A stretch of 64,000 bases of DNA from Trichaptum fuscoviolaceum. Its lineage: Eukaryota > Basidiomycota > Agaricomycetes > Hymenochaetales > Trichaptaceae. The stretch spans positions 969,961-1,033,960 of the forward strand of contig CAJSYZ010000001.1 of assembly GCA_910574455.1 (NCBI GenBank), given 5' to 3'. Within the stretch, counting starts at the first letter, position 1. The number at the start of each line of letters is the position of its first letter. The notes beneath the pieces are model-generated. The model was not told the origin of the DNA and searched no databases. It worked only from the letters and a program-made list of their open reading frames with translations. Shown in pieces: positions 11,111-22,342 of this stretch. The position numbers and the translations under genes are program-made.

Positions 11111-11963
11111 CAATTGTAGTGGCTTATCGGTGGGTCCTTTGGGATGGGTATCTCGGCCTTCTGCTATGCTCTATCATCCTATCCGAGTCGGTATGGAGGA
11201 CGAACAACGAGAAGCGTTCGAAACAATTTGCCAGGTGCCAGATGCTCCAGAGCTCTGTATTTGAATATATTCGTCCGTTAAATCCCCTTGCTTTCGCTCT
11301 GACAGAAACAATGCTGACAAGTTGGCTTCGGTGGCCTACCGTGACCAGCTCTACACTACATTTGGAGAAAATACGACAGTGTCATCTTTGACATCTTGGA
11401 ATCGGAGTACAAATCTTTACTCGCGGAAATTCAATGAGAAGATCTGCCGTTTTCAAGTTTGAAGTATGATTTCATCCTGTGCGCCCTCATTATGCAAGAC
11501 AAAGCAGAGGCGATGAAGCATAGAGATCAGTGAGGTAAGGAATACTGGCCAGTCTGAGTACTCTGCAGAGCTCCTTTCTCAAAGAATAACTGATTTTGGA
11601 CTTACTGTGGATACCTGTAGCAAAGTGTTCCAAGTCCTTTATCTAGATTAGGCCAATGTTACTACAGAGTCTCAAAAACAAACAAACAGGGCATTCTCTG
11701 TTGCCATAGTTGAGTGAGTCATCCTGAAGGAACTATTGCGGTCGACTCTATTGCGATCCCATACGTTCTGGGCATACCAACCCCATTCACCTTTCAAACT
11801 TCTTCATTCTCGTTATGCCGGCCGCCTTGGTAAGGATCATTATCCAGTAAGTGTGATATTGTATATTGGCGTAACGTACTAAGTGATGTTGTCAATAGGA
11901 ATGCCTTTAAATTTCCTCAGGGTCGCTCTCTTTCAAGCTATCACAGCCAAATTGATCGATAGT
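11111..11963. other. No convincing gene
   Basis: Only short uncorrelated frames are present and no domain was recognised. Confidence 0.35.
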
Positions 11964-12821
11964 CTACCTGGTTCGGCAAAAAGTGTCGAGATACTGGGTC
12001 TTACATATCAGCATAGACCAGGAAAGTGGGAGGAACTGCGCGGAAGTACTTGGGTAATGCTCACTATGGGCGGTAAAATCAATCAATTTACCATTTACCG
12101 CGCGCGGAACCTGCATGTTAAAATCTGTAGGTCGCTCCGTGTCTTTCATACGCTGAGTCTGGGAGGCATCATTACTGTCAAGTGCGCTCACAAAAAAACT
12201 GTCTGCAGCGACGAGTTCACTGAACGTGTCTAGGTGGTCAACGACAACGATGTCTACCCATTTAATGCCATGCGGAAAGGCCGGCGATGGTGCCCCCCCC
12301 CTCCCCGTGCTTCCGTCAGAGAGCGAAGGATACCTACTTGACGCGAAGAGCTCACCGATGCAACCCCATTTCTCTGCTGCTATCTGAGTCCGAAGGAGAA
12401 CCCTTGTGTCTTTCTGGCCATCACCGTAATATGCAGGAGAGGATGCGAACGGCGACGAGCAATATTTAGCTGTGGCTGCGAGCCCAGTTGGTGGCGAATC
12501 GATCCTCATTCTCTGTGTGTTTGATGGTGACACGATTGCACAATTCTGGGGTTCCAGTGGGAGGGAATACCGGGTGACCGGATTCGGGTCTTCGTTCTCG
12601 CCTTCGCTCCAGAAGAGTACCTTTTGGAGGTCGACGGGGGCGGAAGCATTGACATCATTTATAATAGCGATGAAGATGAAGATGAAGACCAGAACTTTAC
12701 CGGGCCAGTGCGGTGGACATCTTGGAGCGAAGTCCTCCCGGCCATTTACCCGGCAGACCCCTACTCGTGGGTGACGACGAGTTCGACGATAGGAGTTATG
12801 CCGCACCTTAGGTACCGTCAA
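11964..12821 (-). CDS. Unrecognised 285-residue open frame
   Basis: This is the longest open frame in the gene-poor zone: 285 codons without interruption. I recognise no domain. It has one hydrophobic segment near residues 40-58 (VLVFIFIFIAIINDVNASA) preceded by many basic residues, which would fit a signal anchor. The rest reads like a real protein in parts (GIKWVDIVVVDHLDTFSELV). On the opposite strand, however, another acidic frame at 12624-12800 is also protein-like (VRWTSWSEVLPAIYPADPYS), so the coding strand is uncertain. It could be a decayed gene on either strand. Confidence 0.3.
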   Translation of the reverse strand: MTVPKVRHNSYRRTRRHPRVGVCRVNGREDFAPRCPPHWPGKVLVFIFIFIAIINDVNASAPVDLQKVLFWSEGENEDPNPVTRYSLPLEPQNCAIVSPSNTQRMRIDSPPTGLAATAKYCSSPFASSPAYYGDGQKDTRVLLRTQIAAEKWGCIGELFASSRYPSLSDGSTGRGGAPSPAFPHGIKWVDIVVVDHLDTFSELVAADSFFVSALDSNDASQTQRMKDTERPTDFNMQVPRAVNGKLIDFTAHSEHYPSTSAQFLPLSWSMLICKTQYLDTFCRTR

Positions 12822-13633
12822 ACACTATTATGCTGCGTAAGTATTTCTACCTGACTTCGTAACCTATTATCTTCTTCGCCACTTCACAATTCTAGAGACA
12901 GCCGATGTCAGACTCACGATGGACTGTAATTGTCTCCTCCGAACATTCATTTTGTGAAAGTTGTGTAGTTGTCTGCGAGAGGTGTCCCGAGTCCCGGCAT
13001 ACAAGTACTACAGTACGCGCGGCGGCGCGGCAGAGCCTTCAAGTTGTTGCTTACTCCTGGGAATGAGGCCACGGTACATAGGAAGGGTCGCTGATACTTA
13101 CATTAGAAGATGCATGTACTTATAGCTCTCCCGAACTCTTCACGACTAAACCTCTTTGTCTCTTACCACAACAACGGCGGACACGCCTATTCTGCATAGT
13201 AGCATTAAGGTTCACATAGCGAGATGTAATGCGATCGCTGCTACTGATGGCTCTCTTTCGTAACTAACACATTGTGTGTTTTCATATTCAGTACACCGTA
13301 TGTGTACAGAATACAGTATATTGCAGGTGAGGTTTTAACGATCTTGACGTCGTCTGAGACTCTGGGATACCTTTTAAAAGACTGGTCAACAGGCGAAACG
13401 CATAATTGAGACGTTATGAGGGATGTGTACACAAAATCTACTGGGGGTGATGTATACCATGAAGTAGCTCGTTTTTTTGACACTGAAGTCGGGAATTGAC
13501 TTGTAGGGAGCTGAGCCAGACTTTATTGGGAGTGATTTATACATAATACAGGTTGTCTAAACATATATAAAGGGATTTCACAGAAGTGATCGGAGAATGA
13601 AGGATAAGAACGCCGCATGCGTCGGATGCCTTT
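12822..13633. other. No gene seen
   Basis: This includes a GC-rich patch near 13015-13040 (ggcggcgcggc) and otherwise AT-rich DNA. No exon is supported. Confidence 0.35.
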
Positions 13634-14698
13634 TCAACGACGATGACCATTGTTCTCCCCGTTGCCGAATGGTTCGTAGAAAGGGAATTGGCCCATGAAT
13701 ACGGCTTGGTCGTCATTCTCCTCCTGTTCCCGGTTCTCTGACTGGGCCACCGACATATCAACATTGTTACTGCATTGACAACAGTGGATCAGTTCAGAAA
13801 AGGGCCATTATCATAGAGCTGTGACCTACCCATGTCCCGCATGTGCCAGCATCTCTGCGTCCCGTCCAAAGCCAAAAGTCTCAGCAAAATAAGGTGTATG
13901 TGGCCCGTTCCATTGCTCAGTATTGCTGAACCAATTTATATTTCACAATTTCATAATGTTTGATAGGCGCAAAACGACGTACACGTAGTCTGCGCTACCT
14001 TGAGGGTAGAATTCAGAACCGATCGTTGTGCATTCAGCAAATCCCTGGCTGTAACTAAAGCAGCAATTATGAGTTTATGATTGACCGAACATCTTTCCGA
14101 ATGTAATGCTCACCTATTATTAGTCGCGGTCGGAATTTCCATTGGTTGCTGAGAATACCAGGTCTCCGTTGAACTACCTTGAACAAATGCGGTGTTCTGC
14201 GTTGTTCTTTGGCATACCAGAGATGAGTAAAAAGCCCAACACAGCCAGGCAGTGACAACATACCCTTCGAGTGATGGCTGCTGTGCGGTCTCGCCGGTAG
14301 CCGCTCCTTCACGTTGAAGCTATCGAAAGGCATCAGAAAGGCCTGAATTATACGTTGAACAACTTACGACGTTGTTGGAATCCGACTCCCTTCCGATCGT
14401 TTCTATCACACTCGAGACGTTCCTCCAATAAGCATGTCCTTTGCAGCAAGACAAGCCCATCCTTTCACAGGCTACACACAATGACGGGTATTTGCCAGGA
14501 ATAGCAGTACACTATTCAATATTGTCAGCTCAGAATAAGATGATTTGTCCTAACAAGAAAGTAATTTACCCGGATCTTCTTTTTCATGCAATGGATGCAT
14601 GGCTTGGAGTTTCGGCCTATGTTGCGATTAGACTTCCGACGATGGTGAGACTCTTCTCTATCCTTCCCCTTCCCGGTTCTTGATGTCTGTCCCAGCAT
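13634..14698 (-). CDS. Small Zn2Cys6 zinc-cluster protein, putative transcription factor
   Basis: This gene is built of exons too short to stand out as open frames. Exon 1 (from 14698) reads MLGQTSRTGKGKDREESHHR and then PCIHCMKKKIR. A 58-bp intron with a good branch site follows, and exon 2 reads CTAIPGKYPSLCVACERMGL then SCCKGHAYW. Together they give C-X2-C-X6-C-X10-C-X2-C-X6-C, within the fungal zinc-binuclear-cluster consensus, with Lys/Arg-rich spacing after Cys2 (MKKKIR) as in DNA-contacting clusters. Later exons are Ser/Thr/Gln/Asn-rich (SSTETWYSQQPMEIPTATNN; EQWNGPHTPYFAETFGFGRD) and the last ends ENDDQAVFMGQFPFYEPFGN before the stop. That composition suits a short activation region. 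No fungal-specific TF middle domain is visible, so the protein is small (roughly 220-250 residues). The middle exon borders are approximate. Confidence 0.65.
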
Positions 14699-14884
14699 GA
14701 TGAAAGCGAAAGCAAGCGTTAAGTGGATTGGAGAGGGTAAGTGCGGATCCAGAAGTCCACATTTTATACATCAGAGTCATCGACTCTACATTTTTTCACC
14801 TTCGCCGCCTTTACTTCTTGTGTGGATTCGACTCCTCGACCACACGGCAAAGGAAGCGAGACAGTTTCCTAATCGAATGGTGGG

Positions 14885-15562
14885 TTCTAGAGAGGATCCG
14901 CATTTCTTGCCTATATAATGATCGTTTTGCACAGGGTAGGATCAGAACAAACCCTGACAAGACTCTGAAAATCTGTGTTGCTCTGCTTTTCATTCGTGAT
15001 GACAGCAAACGCCCCTGGTGGCCGTCTGAGTGGCTGCGCAACCTTTCAAATTCATTCATTCATTGCGACTTCGTCAAGTAATGTGGACCACATCGGATAG
15101 GGGAAAAGCCCATCTTCGGGTCAACGAAACTTACGAAGAAAGTAATTCACTCACGCATAGGCCAAGTATTCAGCATATCGCTGCTGATTGGGAGATGTTA
15201 CATTGTTTGAGGATGCTCTTTCCGGAGACTGTTGTGAGTATTAGGGCCCTGAAAATGCGAATGATTTGTATTTTCTAGATCAATTTATCAAGGAGTAAAA
15301 AGTCATTACTCAACTCCACTCCCATGGCGATGTCCTTCTGTGGGCGGGCACGAAAAAAAAGAAAATGCAGAAAGGAGGCTGCGCAGCCGAGGGCACGCAT
15401 TAGATCGGTCGCGGAACTCGATTCCCTCTGAACAATCTTGATGAGGTCGCCGAACTGAGCACTCGTCGACGTGGATTGCAATACTCGCACCGTCCAGATA
15501 TCGCACAGACGAGATGATTTGAGGTCACGATATGAAACAGAAGAAAGGCGTTCTTCGTTCAT
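14885..15562 (-). CDS. Possible unrecognised multi-exon gene
   Basis: Several protein-like pieces are bounded by plausible splice sites on the minus strand: MNEERLSSVSYRDLKSSRLC with STSAQFGDLIKIVQRESSSA (15300-15562), then SPNQQRYAEYLAYA, DGLFPYPMWSTLLDEVAMNE, and RPPGAFAVITNEKQSNTDFQ (14930-15230). I could not join them in one consistent frame with confidence, and no domain is recognised. It lies just upstream of the zinc-cluster gene on the same strand. It may be an independent gene or a remnant. Confidence 0.25.
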
Positions 15563-16563
15563 TTTCGAGCTTCACTGGATTCAGAGTACTTACGTTAGGC
15601 AGCAAGGGGACTCGGAGAGGAGAAGATGGTGCTCGATAGACACCCGTATATGAGGATCCTAGGTTCCTGCAATGATTACGACATTAAAGATAAGCACCGC
15701 CGAGTTTCCATTATATGCATAGCCTCAGAGTAATATTGCCCAAGAGAAGATAGTAAGGGGTACACCGCGGCGACTTGAACGCAGGCCCGGGGATCGACTA
15801 GTAGGGGAAATTTGAAGATTCACCCTCACAAAGAAATTTTTCTATCCGTTTGTGAGTGCGAGTTGATACTAACCCCGGTAAATACAGTTGCTAGTAGATT
15901 CTGAAGAGATATTATCAGCAGATACTGGCAACGCCCATCGGGGGATGGTTAGGGAAGGCTTTGAAGGAGACACTGAACAGAAACACTGGCAGCCTGAGTG
16001 ACAACTTCAAGTTGAAGACTTGGTCACGTGCCAACTTGAATAAACTATTAATACAAATACTTATTAATATTACGTAATTTTTTGAGCTTAAATTCTCACG
16101 CTGAGCAATCATTTTCGAACAACACGATTGGCCTTTAATGCTATACTTGGATCCGAACGACGACCTCAGCAATGACTGTGAACACAGAATCTGAAGTATA
16201 CGACGCAATAGCGGAAAAGGACATATCTCAGCATCGCCAACTTGAACTTTTCGTTGATGTCAACTCTAAGCGAAGCTGTGTAAATCAGCATGAAGAACCG
16301 GCCGCTACGGCTACCAGTGACAAGTCGTCGACATGCACAGCCTCGACACTGTGTTATTCCCATACATTATCTATCTCAGAGATATATACGGCAAGCTCTG
16401 GAGAGTGAGGACAAACTTCACAAGCACCAACAGCCTACGAGATCAAACTCAATTCTTAGTCACTAAAAACCCCGGAGGACGCAAACCTTGCTTCCTTCAC
16501 TCTCGTGCTTCAATCTCTATCAGACAGTCTTCATTTTTTCTAGCTCTCCTTATCTAACTACAG
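15563..16563. other. Intergenic, no supported gene
   Basis: A 78-residue frame at 16172-16408 is Ser/Thr-rich but does not splice in frame into the gene that follows, so I treat it as non-coding or a leader. The AT-rich part at 16035-16095 contains a CACGTG box (16025) and may be promoter sequence. Confidence 0.35.
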
Positions 16564-16938
16564 ATGGCGCCCGCAATATCTGGCAAAGGCGGCGTCGAGG
16601 ATCTCCACACATCGCTCTTGGACTGTCGCTTGAACGAAAATGTCACTAGAGTTGGATATACTCATCATCCAAGGACTACGCCGCAGGCAAGACATGACAG
16701 CATTTCGTTTGATTCTACATTTTCGACAAACTACACAATGTCGAATCTGGTAGGAACGGGTAGGGTCCTTGGAAACCTATACAGCGCAGCCGGAAGGCGG
16801 CTTGAAAAGGTGCTGGGCGTTGTCGCTGGGAAAATAGGATATGGTCCCGAGGCCGTCTATCGCAGTTTACAGCATCAGTGTCGTCAATCGTCAAAACAAC
16901 CGAATGCAAACAGGAATAAAGGTCAGATTCAATCTTGA
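16564..16938 (+). CDS. Orphan protein, 124 residues
   Basis: This is a continuous 124-codon frame with no recognised domain. The second half carries a compact, Gly-rich amphipathic segment (SNLVGTGRVLGNLYSAAGRR, then LEKVLGVVAGKIGYGPEAVY) reminiscent of small conserved basidiomycete proteins of unknown function. Translation may instead start at the internal Met preceding that segment (about 16738). A strong pyrimidine-rich stretch and AG directly precede the first ATG. There is no signal peptide. Confidence 0.45.
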   Translation: MAPAISGKGGVEDLHTSLLDCRLNENVTRVGYTHHPRTTPQARHDSISFDSTFSTNYTMSNLVGTGRVLGNLYSAAGRRLEKVLGVVAGKIGYGPEAVYRSLQHQCRQSSKQPNANRNKGQIQS

Positions 16939-17098
16939 CGACACGCGTAACGCGTAACAATCACTAAAGCTCGCTTGTCTGTTGAAAAAGTCATACGAAA
17001 GTCATATGGAAGATTGTTATGTTATGCGAGGTAAAACATTCGACAAATGTACATTCAAAATACGCTAACCCATGCTTATATACTCATGAAGCTCCGAC

Positions 17099-18439
17099 AT
17101 GTTGCAGACTAAGCTACTCGCGATTCAAAGGCTTACAGATTTCTTCAATTTGCTGTATAATGAAGATCGCGTCATACTGATCGAAACTCCCTATTTCGAG
17201 AACCGCATTCGTCTTATCCTGCAAGAAATAGAGATGACGCCTATTTCGAGGTTTCCGGAGTCCTATCGCAAGATATTAGCAAACGCTATATCCATGTTCT
17301 CAGTCATAGCATCTAACCATGGTCCGGAACTTGAAAGGATCCACAAAACTTTGATGCATCTATATTGGTGGGATGGAATTGATCAAAGAGAGTCTGGTAA
17401 GGAAATGATCTACACGAAAGACATATCAATAATTAACTTTCTGCCCAAATTAGCTTGGGCATGCCTACGCATTGAGCTCTTCAATTACTTAACGTATGCC
17501 TTCTCTGGTATGAAAAGCGCCTGATTATAGACAATTTATACAATTTGCGAATAGATCAGAAGCCGTGCACGTCCGCCTCAGTGCTATAGAAAAGCTCACC
17601 CTCTTCTTCGCGGACTGGAGAATGATAGGATGGTTCCTAGCATCAGATTTCGCGAATTCACAACAATGCTTCTTGGCCCTTAACTTTACCATCAACGAAC
17701 TGACTTACCTGGAGATGTCAGAGCATCATAAACGAATGCTTGATTTTGCTCAATCGCAGTTCTCCAACTTCAAGATCTCCATCCATGTTGCTGGAGTTTC
17801 GCTGATTTCTCCGCGAAACGACAGGCTATTCCTCTCAGATCGAGGCCTCAGACGGGTCTCGCGACAGACATCCACTTTATCCCCAAAACAGGAATTTCTT
17901 TGGGAGAAGTCGTTCCACCATCTGCTCTCTGGAATCAGGTACGATACCCATTAAAGTATTTACATCGTTTGACAAATATGTATATGTTTAGAAACGCGGA
18001 GAGTTTGAGCTTATCCATTTGGTACCTCGAATCATGGGCTTCACAGCTCATGACCGGTCACTTCAAACTTGAGCTTGCCCTCGAGCTTAGCAAGGCCCTT
18101 CGAGATTTGATGGCAAGCGAACATCTATTAAACGCCGAAAAGAACGATTTAGCCTCGATTTCATACGTAATACACAAACAACTAGTTTCAAGAGTACAGG
18201 GCGAAGGCGATGCTTGTGTACCAGGATCGACTTATACAATCCGCGATGCCGTAAATGAGGCTAATGCGCTATTTAAAGCGTGCAAGGTATGTAAATATCT
18301 TAGAGCTCACTTTCCTCAGCAACTCACGCGCCGTACTGGCAAAAAAGCTTTGTCTTCTACAACATCTCGAACCGAGATCAGACTTGCATCACAAGTTTTC
18401 GATGATGGAGGAGATTTTGATATTCTCATAATAGATTAA
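17099..18439 (+). CDS. Orphan helical protein with apparent internal repeats
   Basis: This is a three- to four-exon gene of unknown function. Exon 1 (17099-17511) begins MLQTKLLAIQRLTDFFNLLY. An intron ending ...aatagatcag leads to EAVHVRLSAIEKLTLFFADW. A second intron (about 17940-17990) leads to NAESLSLSIWYLESWASQLM. Each part opens with a similar helix (L-x2-L-x-AI-(Q/E)-(R/K)-LT-x-FF in the first two) followed by a second helix pattern (ESYRKILANAISMFSV; EHHKRMLDFAQSQFSN; EKNDLASISYVIHKQL), which indicates two or three degenerate copies of a unit of about 110-150 residues. There is no signal peptide or membrane segment, and it ends ...FDDGGDFDILIID. The fold is probably all-alpha, but no named repeat family fits with confidence. 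Confidence 0.6.
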
Positions 18440-18680
18440 TTATTTTCCAAAGCTCTTGGTCTTCAGGGTCTGTGACTGGAGGTAAATCTAGAATTATCTT
18501 CTGATACAAGTACCAGAGTAATTTTTATAATCCTGTTCGAGTGAAACAGGTGCCGAAAAGCCGAGGAGGAGCAATTATAGGTCACATTGAAACTCCGCTT
18601 TTGTTGACAATTCTCAAGTTCCCGGTTCCCGGAGCCGTGACGCGCTTTCATGGTTTACTCATCACATCAACTTGATTAAC

Positions 18681-21600
18681 ATGCCATCGACAGGCGTAGC
18701 ATTTGCGCAAGATGGAGAGCGCGATCCTTCTGATACGCGACAGAAGGAAAAGGTATTGAAAAGGGCGAGAGGTGAATTATCATGCACCGAGTGTCGAAGG
18801 TTTGTGTAACGACATGTTATTTAACTCTAACGAAGTGACTCTAAAAGGCTTTTGCTAATATCTACTTTCAAATTACAGGTTGAAAATACGCTGCGATAAA
18901 AAGGTAACTGCTTTTTATATCAGTAGCCACTGGCCTGTCTTAGTTTCTGCAGGTGCCCTGTTCCTCATGCGTGCGACGAGGCTGCGCTCAAATTTGCCCA
19001 AACGGTACTTATATTTCCGTAGTCATCCGCACCTTAGTGGCACTAAGTATTGACGGTCTATCCGGCCAGGCTCTATGTCTGGGTAAGAACGAAGCGTCGC
19101 ATTTTATAGAATTACACGACTCACTGACGACAAAAAGAACGACCATGGGGATCAACCAGCTGTTATCCGATCTGGACCAGGCGCAAAAGAGAGTTCGGCA
19201 ATTGGAAGACGCATTGAAAACATCTCATGGAAAACAAGCTTTTGTACCTGACCCATTGGTGGTGGAGAATGGTTCGCGGAATAGCGTCGCAAGTGGTTCG
19301 ACGACTCCAGGCTCGCCCTCGACAGGGCCGGAGTATGATCCCTTGGAAATGTTTGGTACGCTCACCATTGCTGATGGTGGCGATTCACGCTTCTTGGGAA
19401 TATCCGCAGCATCTGAAGTATGTATCTACAAACCTTTCTTGAAAGGGAAGACTCATTCTTGGTCTCTCTTTGTTTCTAGAGCTTTTTGATTGTGGGTTTT
19501 AGAGTTACCTGCATGACCCAGAACTGATGTTTCTCACCATAAGTCTGAAATAACGCCCGCTGATAATGCTGACATTCCCCCGGAAGTCCCATCATCCTTA
19601 CTGCAGCTTGGATGCATGTGGCCCTTTTCACCCAGCCATTATCCAAGGGTAGAGCTGCAAGAGCTTATTGAGTCTCACCTTCCTACGTACGAACGAGCAT
19701 CCTCCCTCTGTGAAGCCTTCCTCCAGAACCTCGCGTGGTTCATCCAGCCCATTTCTCGCGCACAGATTATGGAAGAACTACTACCTGTCATCTATAAGCG
19801 CAAGCGCACCGCATCTGAAGGTGATAAACAACCAAAGATTGATACGCGTGATCTAGCCTTGTTGCTCGCAGTTTTTGCTTGCGGCGCTGCAGGTGACCTG
19901 ACGCAAGAGCCTAGCAACATGGAGGGCCAGAAATATAAATGCCTCGCAAGATCTGCACTCGGACTTAGCTCGATTCTCACGAGAGCCTCTTTGTCGAGTG
20001 TCCAGACGATGATACTTCTTAGTCTTTACAATTTATATGCTGCTCGCGATGAGAATCAAGAAGAAGCTTGGAAAATCTTATCTCTCGCGATGGGTACCGC
20101 TACAAGTGTGAGCATTTCTATACACTCAAAAATTCTCTCTACTAATATCCTTGCAAAATAGTTAGGACTTCGTCAGTGATAGAAATTGTCTTATTTGACA
20201 ATGCTCATAATTCGAGGCTTGTAGATCGTGACCCTGGTCGTTGGCAACTTCCTATAAATGTACAAGAGCGCCGGAGATCCGTCTTTTGGGAGGCGTATGG
20301 CCTGGAGTGTTCGGCGGTATAGTTGTTCGCGTTTCGATAAAAGAGTGAAGTAAGTGAACAATATATATGTCTAGGCGTTATCCAGCGGCAGGCCTCCTGC
20401 AGTTCCCTTCAAGGCCGTGGATGTCAAGTACCCTCAAGGTGTACAGCCGATGACAAAAGTAAACGGTCATACCCGGGGAGCAAATGGTCAGTCACATTAC
20501 TCGTCTTTATCATGCTATCTCATTAGTGCATTTGACAGATCGTTACTGGAAGTATGAATTCCTGCGGAGGTGCCTTGTTCCGGTGGCAGAAAGATTTTGT
20601 GCAGACGCGACTCCAGTCAAATACTGCGAAGTGGTTGAATTCGACCAGAAGATACGCGAGTTTGAGAATGAAAAGAATGAAAGGGAACCTAGGATAGAGG
20701 ATGACGACCCTCTCAACGATGCGTTGCATGTGATGATGGGACAAATGGTCAATGCGCATTGTGAAACGCGTGAGTTTTCGTTTATACTTCCAATCCGAAG
20801 TTGTTCTCTGCAGACACAACTAAAGACTACTAGTTAGGGTCAGAATTCATCTTAACTTCTTTGCCCGTGCAATCATGGACAACTCAGATAACCCTCTCCG
20901 AAGCCCGTTTTCACACTCATTCCAGGCCACTTTTCGAGGTGCCATGGCTATTCTGAGGCAAAATAAACTCCACATAGAGACAGATCTGCCACTTATGCTC
21001 CGTATTTGGCCCTTTTGGTCACATACATTTATCTCAGCCGTAAGGCAGACAGCTTGCTAATCAATGGCCTTTTCTGACATGCAGTCTTACAGATTGTTGT
21101 TGGATCAGTTGCGTTCCGTTGCCCAACATTTAGTCTCGCGCAGCATTCTTATGCAGCACTCGAGTTTGCTATCTCGTCCTTCCAAAAAGGAGAGAGACAT
21201 CCGGTCGTAGTGAAAGGTTTGGTAAGAATTTATGTCCTATAACATAACTTATGGATCTGATATATTTATATAAACTTTTAGCCGATATTGTTGAAGCTGA
21301 GGGAGAAGGCACAGAGAGCTTTGCTTCAAGTCCAAACATCGTACCTTGGTGACTCAGGGATAAGCATTACACTCGATTCCAGCGCCGGAAATGGAGAAGA
21401 CGGTGATGACGAACTCGCCATATTGCAGGGCGCGTCCCGTGTTGTATCACAAAAAGGCGTGGCAACGAAAACACCATCATTATCAGCTTCTCCGCCCTCG
21501 CGGCGGGACAAGTACATGCAATTTCCTTCCCACACCAATCCTGTGGTCAACGACGTGGTCCTGGGCCCCTCTAATGGCCTACCGCTCCAGACTGCATCGA

Positions 21601-21857
21601 ATACATGGACGATGGATATAGATGCATTGATGGCCGAGCAGTTGGACGACGAACAAGTTGTGTCTCCTTCAGTTGAAACTGCAATAGAAGACGGATCATT
21701 TGCTAGTCTGGGCGTTGAATCTTTCCTCGTGCCAGCCGCAAGCGCAGAAGCAGATGGTCTCCCAGCTCCGTATACCAACGTGGCATTTGATGCTTTATAT
21801 TCAGGTGGCAATGCCATGCAAAACAGTGTCAGCTTCTTTGGAGATTGGAACTTCTAA
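18681..21857 (+). CDS. Zn2Cys6 fungal-specific transcription factor (copy A)
   Basis: This is a nuclear regulator with an N-terminal zinc cluster followed by a fungal_trans (PF04082-type) middle domain. The cluster is assembled from three tiny exons: LSCTECRR, LKIRCDKK, VPCSSCVRRGCAQICPNG, giving C-X2-C-X6-C-X6-C-X2-C-X6-C. A coiled-coil linker follows (INQLLSDLDQAQKRVRQLED). The middle domain includes CMWPFSPSHYPRVELQELIE, DLALLLAVFACGAAGDLTQE and the DRDPGRWQLPINVQERRRSV block that is typical of this family (RD-x2-RW). The C-terminus is acidic (MDIDALMAEQLDDEQVVSPS) and ends SFFGDWNF. At least eight short introns occur. It has an inverted paralogue at 25713-28879 with the same introns in the zinc cluster. 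The start is the first Met upstream of the cluster. Confidence 0.88.
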
Positions 21858-22342
21858 GGAATTTTACACCATGCTCCGAGTTTCATGACCTCCCCCTCTT
21901 CTTCCATTAATCCTCAGCTCGCCGAAGGGTTTATTGATAAGAGTAATGTTCTCTTCGCCGAGCTCTTCGACTTCCGATGCTAATCAAGTCGTTATTTATC
22001 CTGACCGCATGCTCATGTACATACACATAGCTCAATAGCTCATACCGACCTATATATTATACCGACCTTTACCCATGTATGTATAGTAATAGATAGGACT
22101 TGTTTTATTACGGTTTTTTTCCCTTAGTTTTGCTTTCGATGGCAATGCACTAAAATAGAACATCCCATATAGTCAATGATAGAGCCGCATGTCTGAAAGG
22201 TCGTGCACATGGTAACATCCATACGATTTATGCCGTCAACAAGGTGCTTTGAAATTCATAGAGTTGAACTCTTACCACCACTACCAGCCACTGACCTCAA
22301 GACTTCCCTTCATTGATGCAACTCCTTCACGTCGTGAACAAG
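21858..22342. other. Intergenic between regulator A and DODA gene
   Basis: AT-rich sequence with tandem imperfect copies of 'taccgaccta' (about 22043-22070). It probably holds the terminator of the upstream gene and the promoter of the next. Confidence 0.4.

Noticed and set aside
15760..15800. Possible tRNA-like fragment (cttgaacgcaggcccgggg)
   Set aside because: No cloverleaf partner arms could be placed around it.
16172..16408. 78-residue frame that might be a 5' exon of the 16564 gene
   Set aside because: The only good donor and acceptor join it out of frame and reach a stop after about 35 codons, so it is not linked to the next gene.
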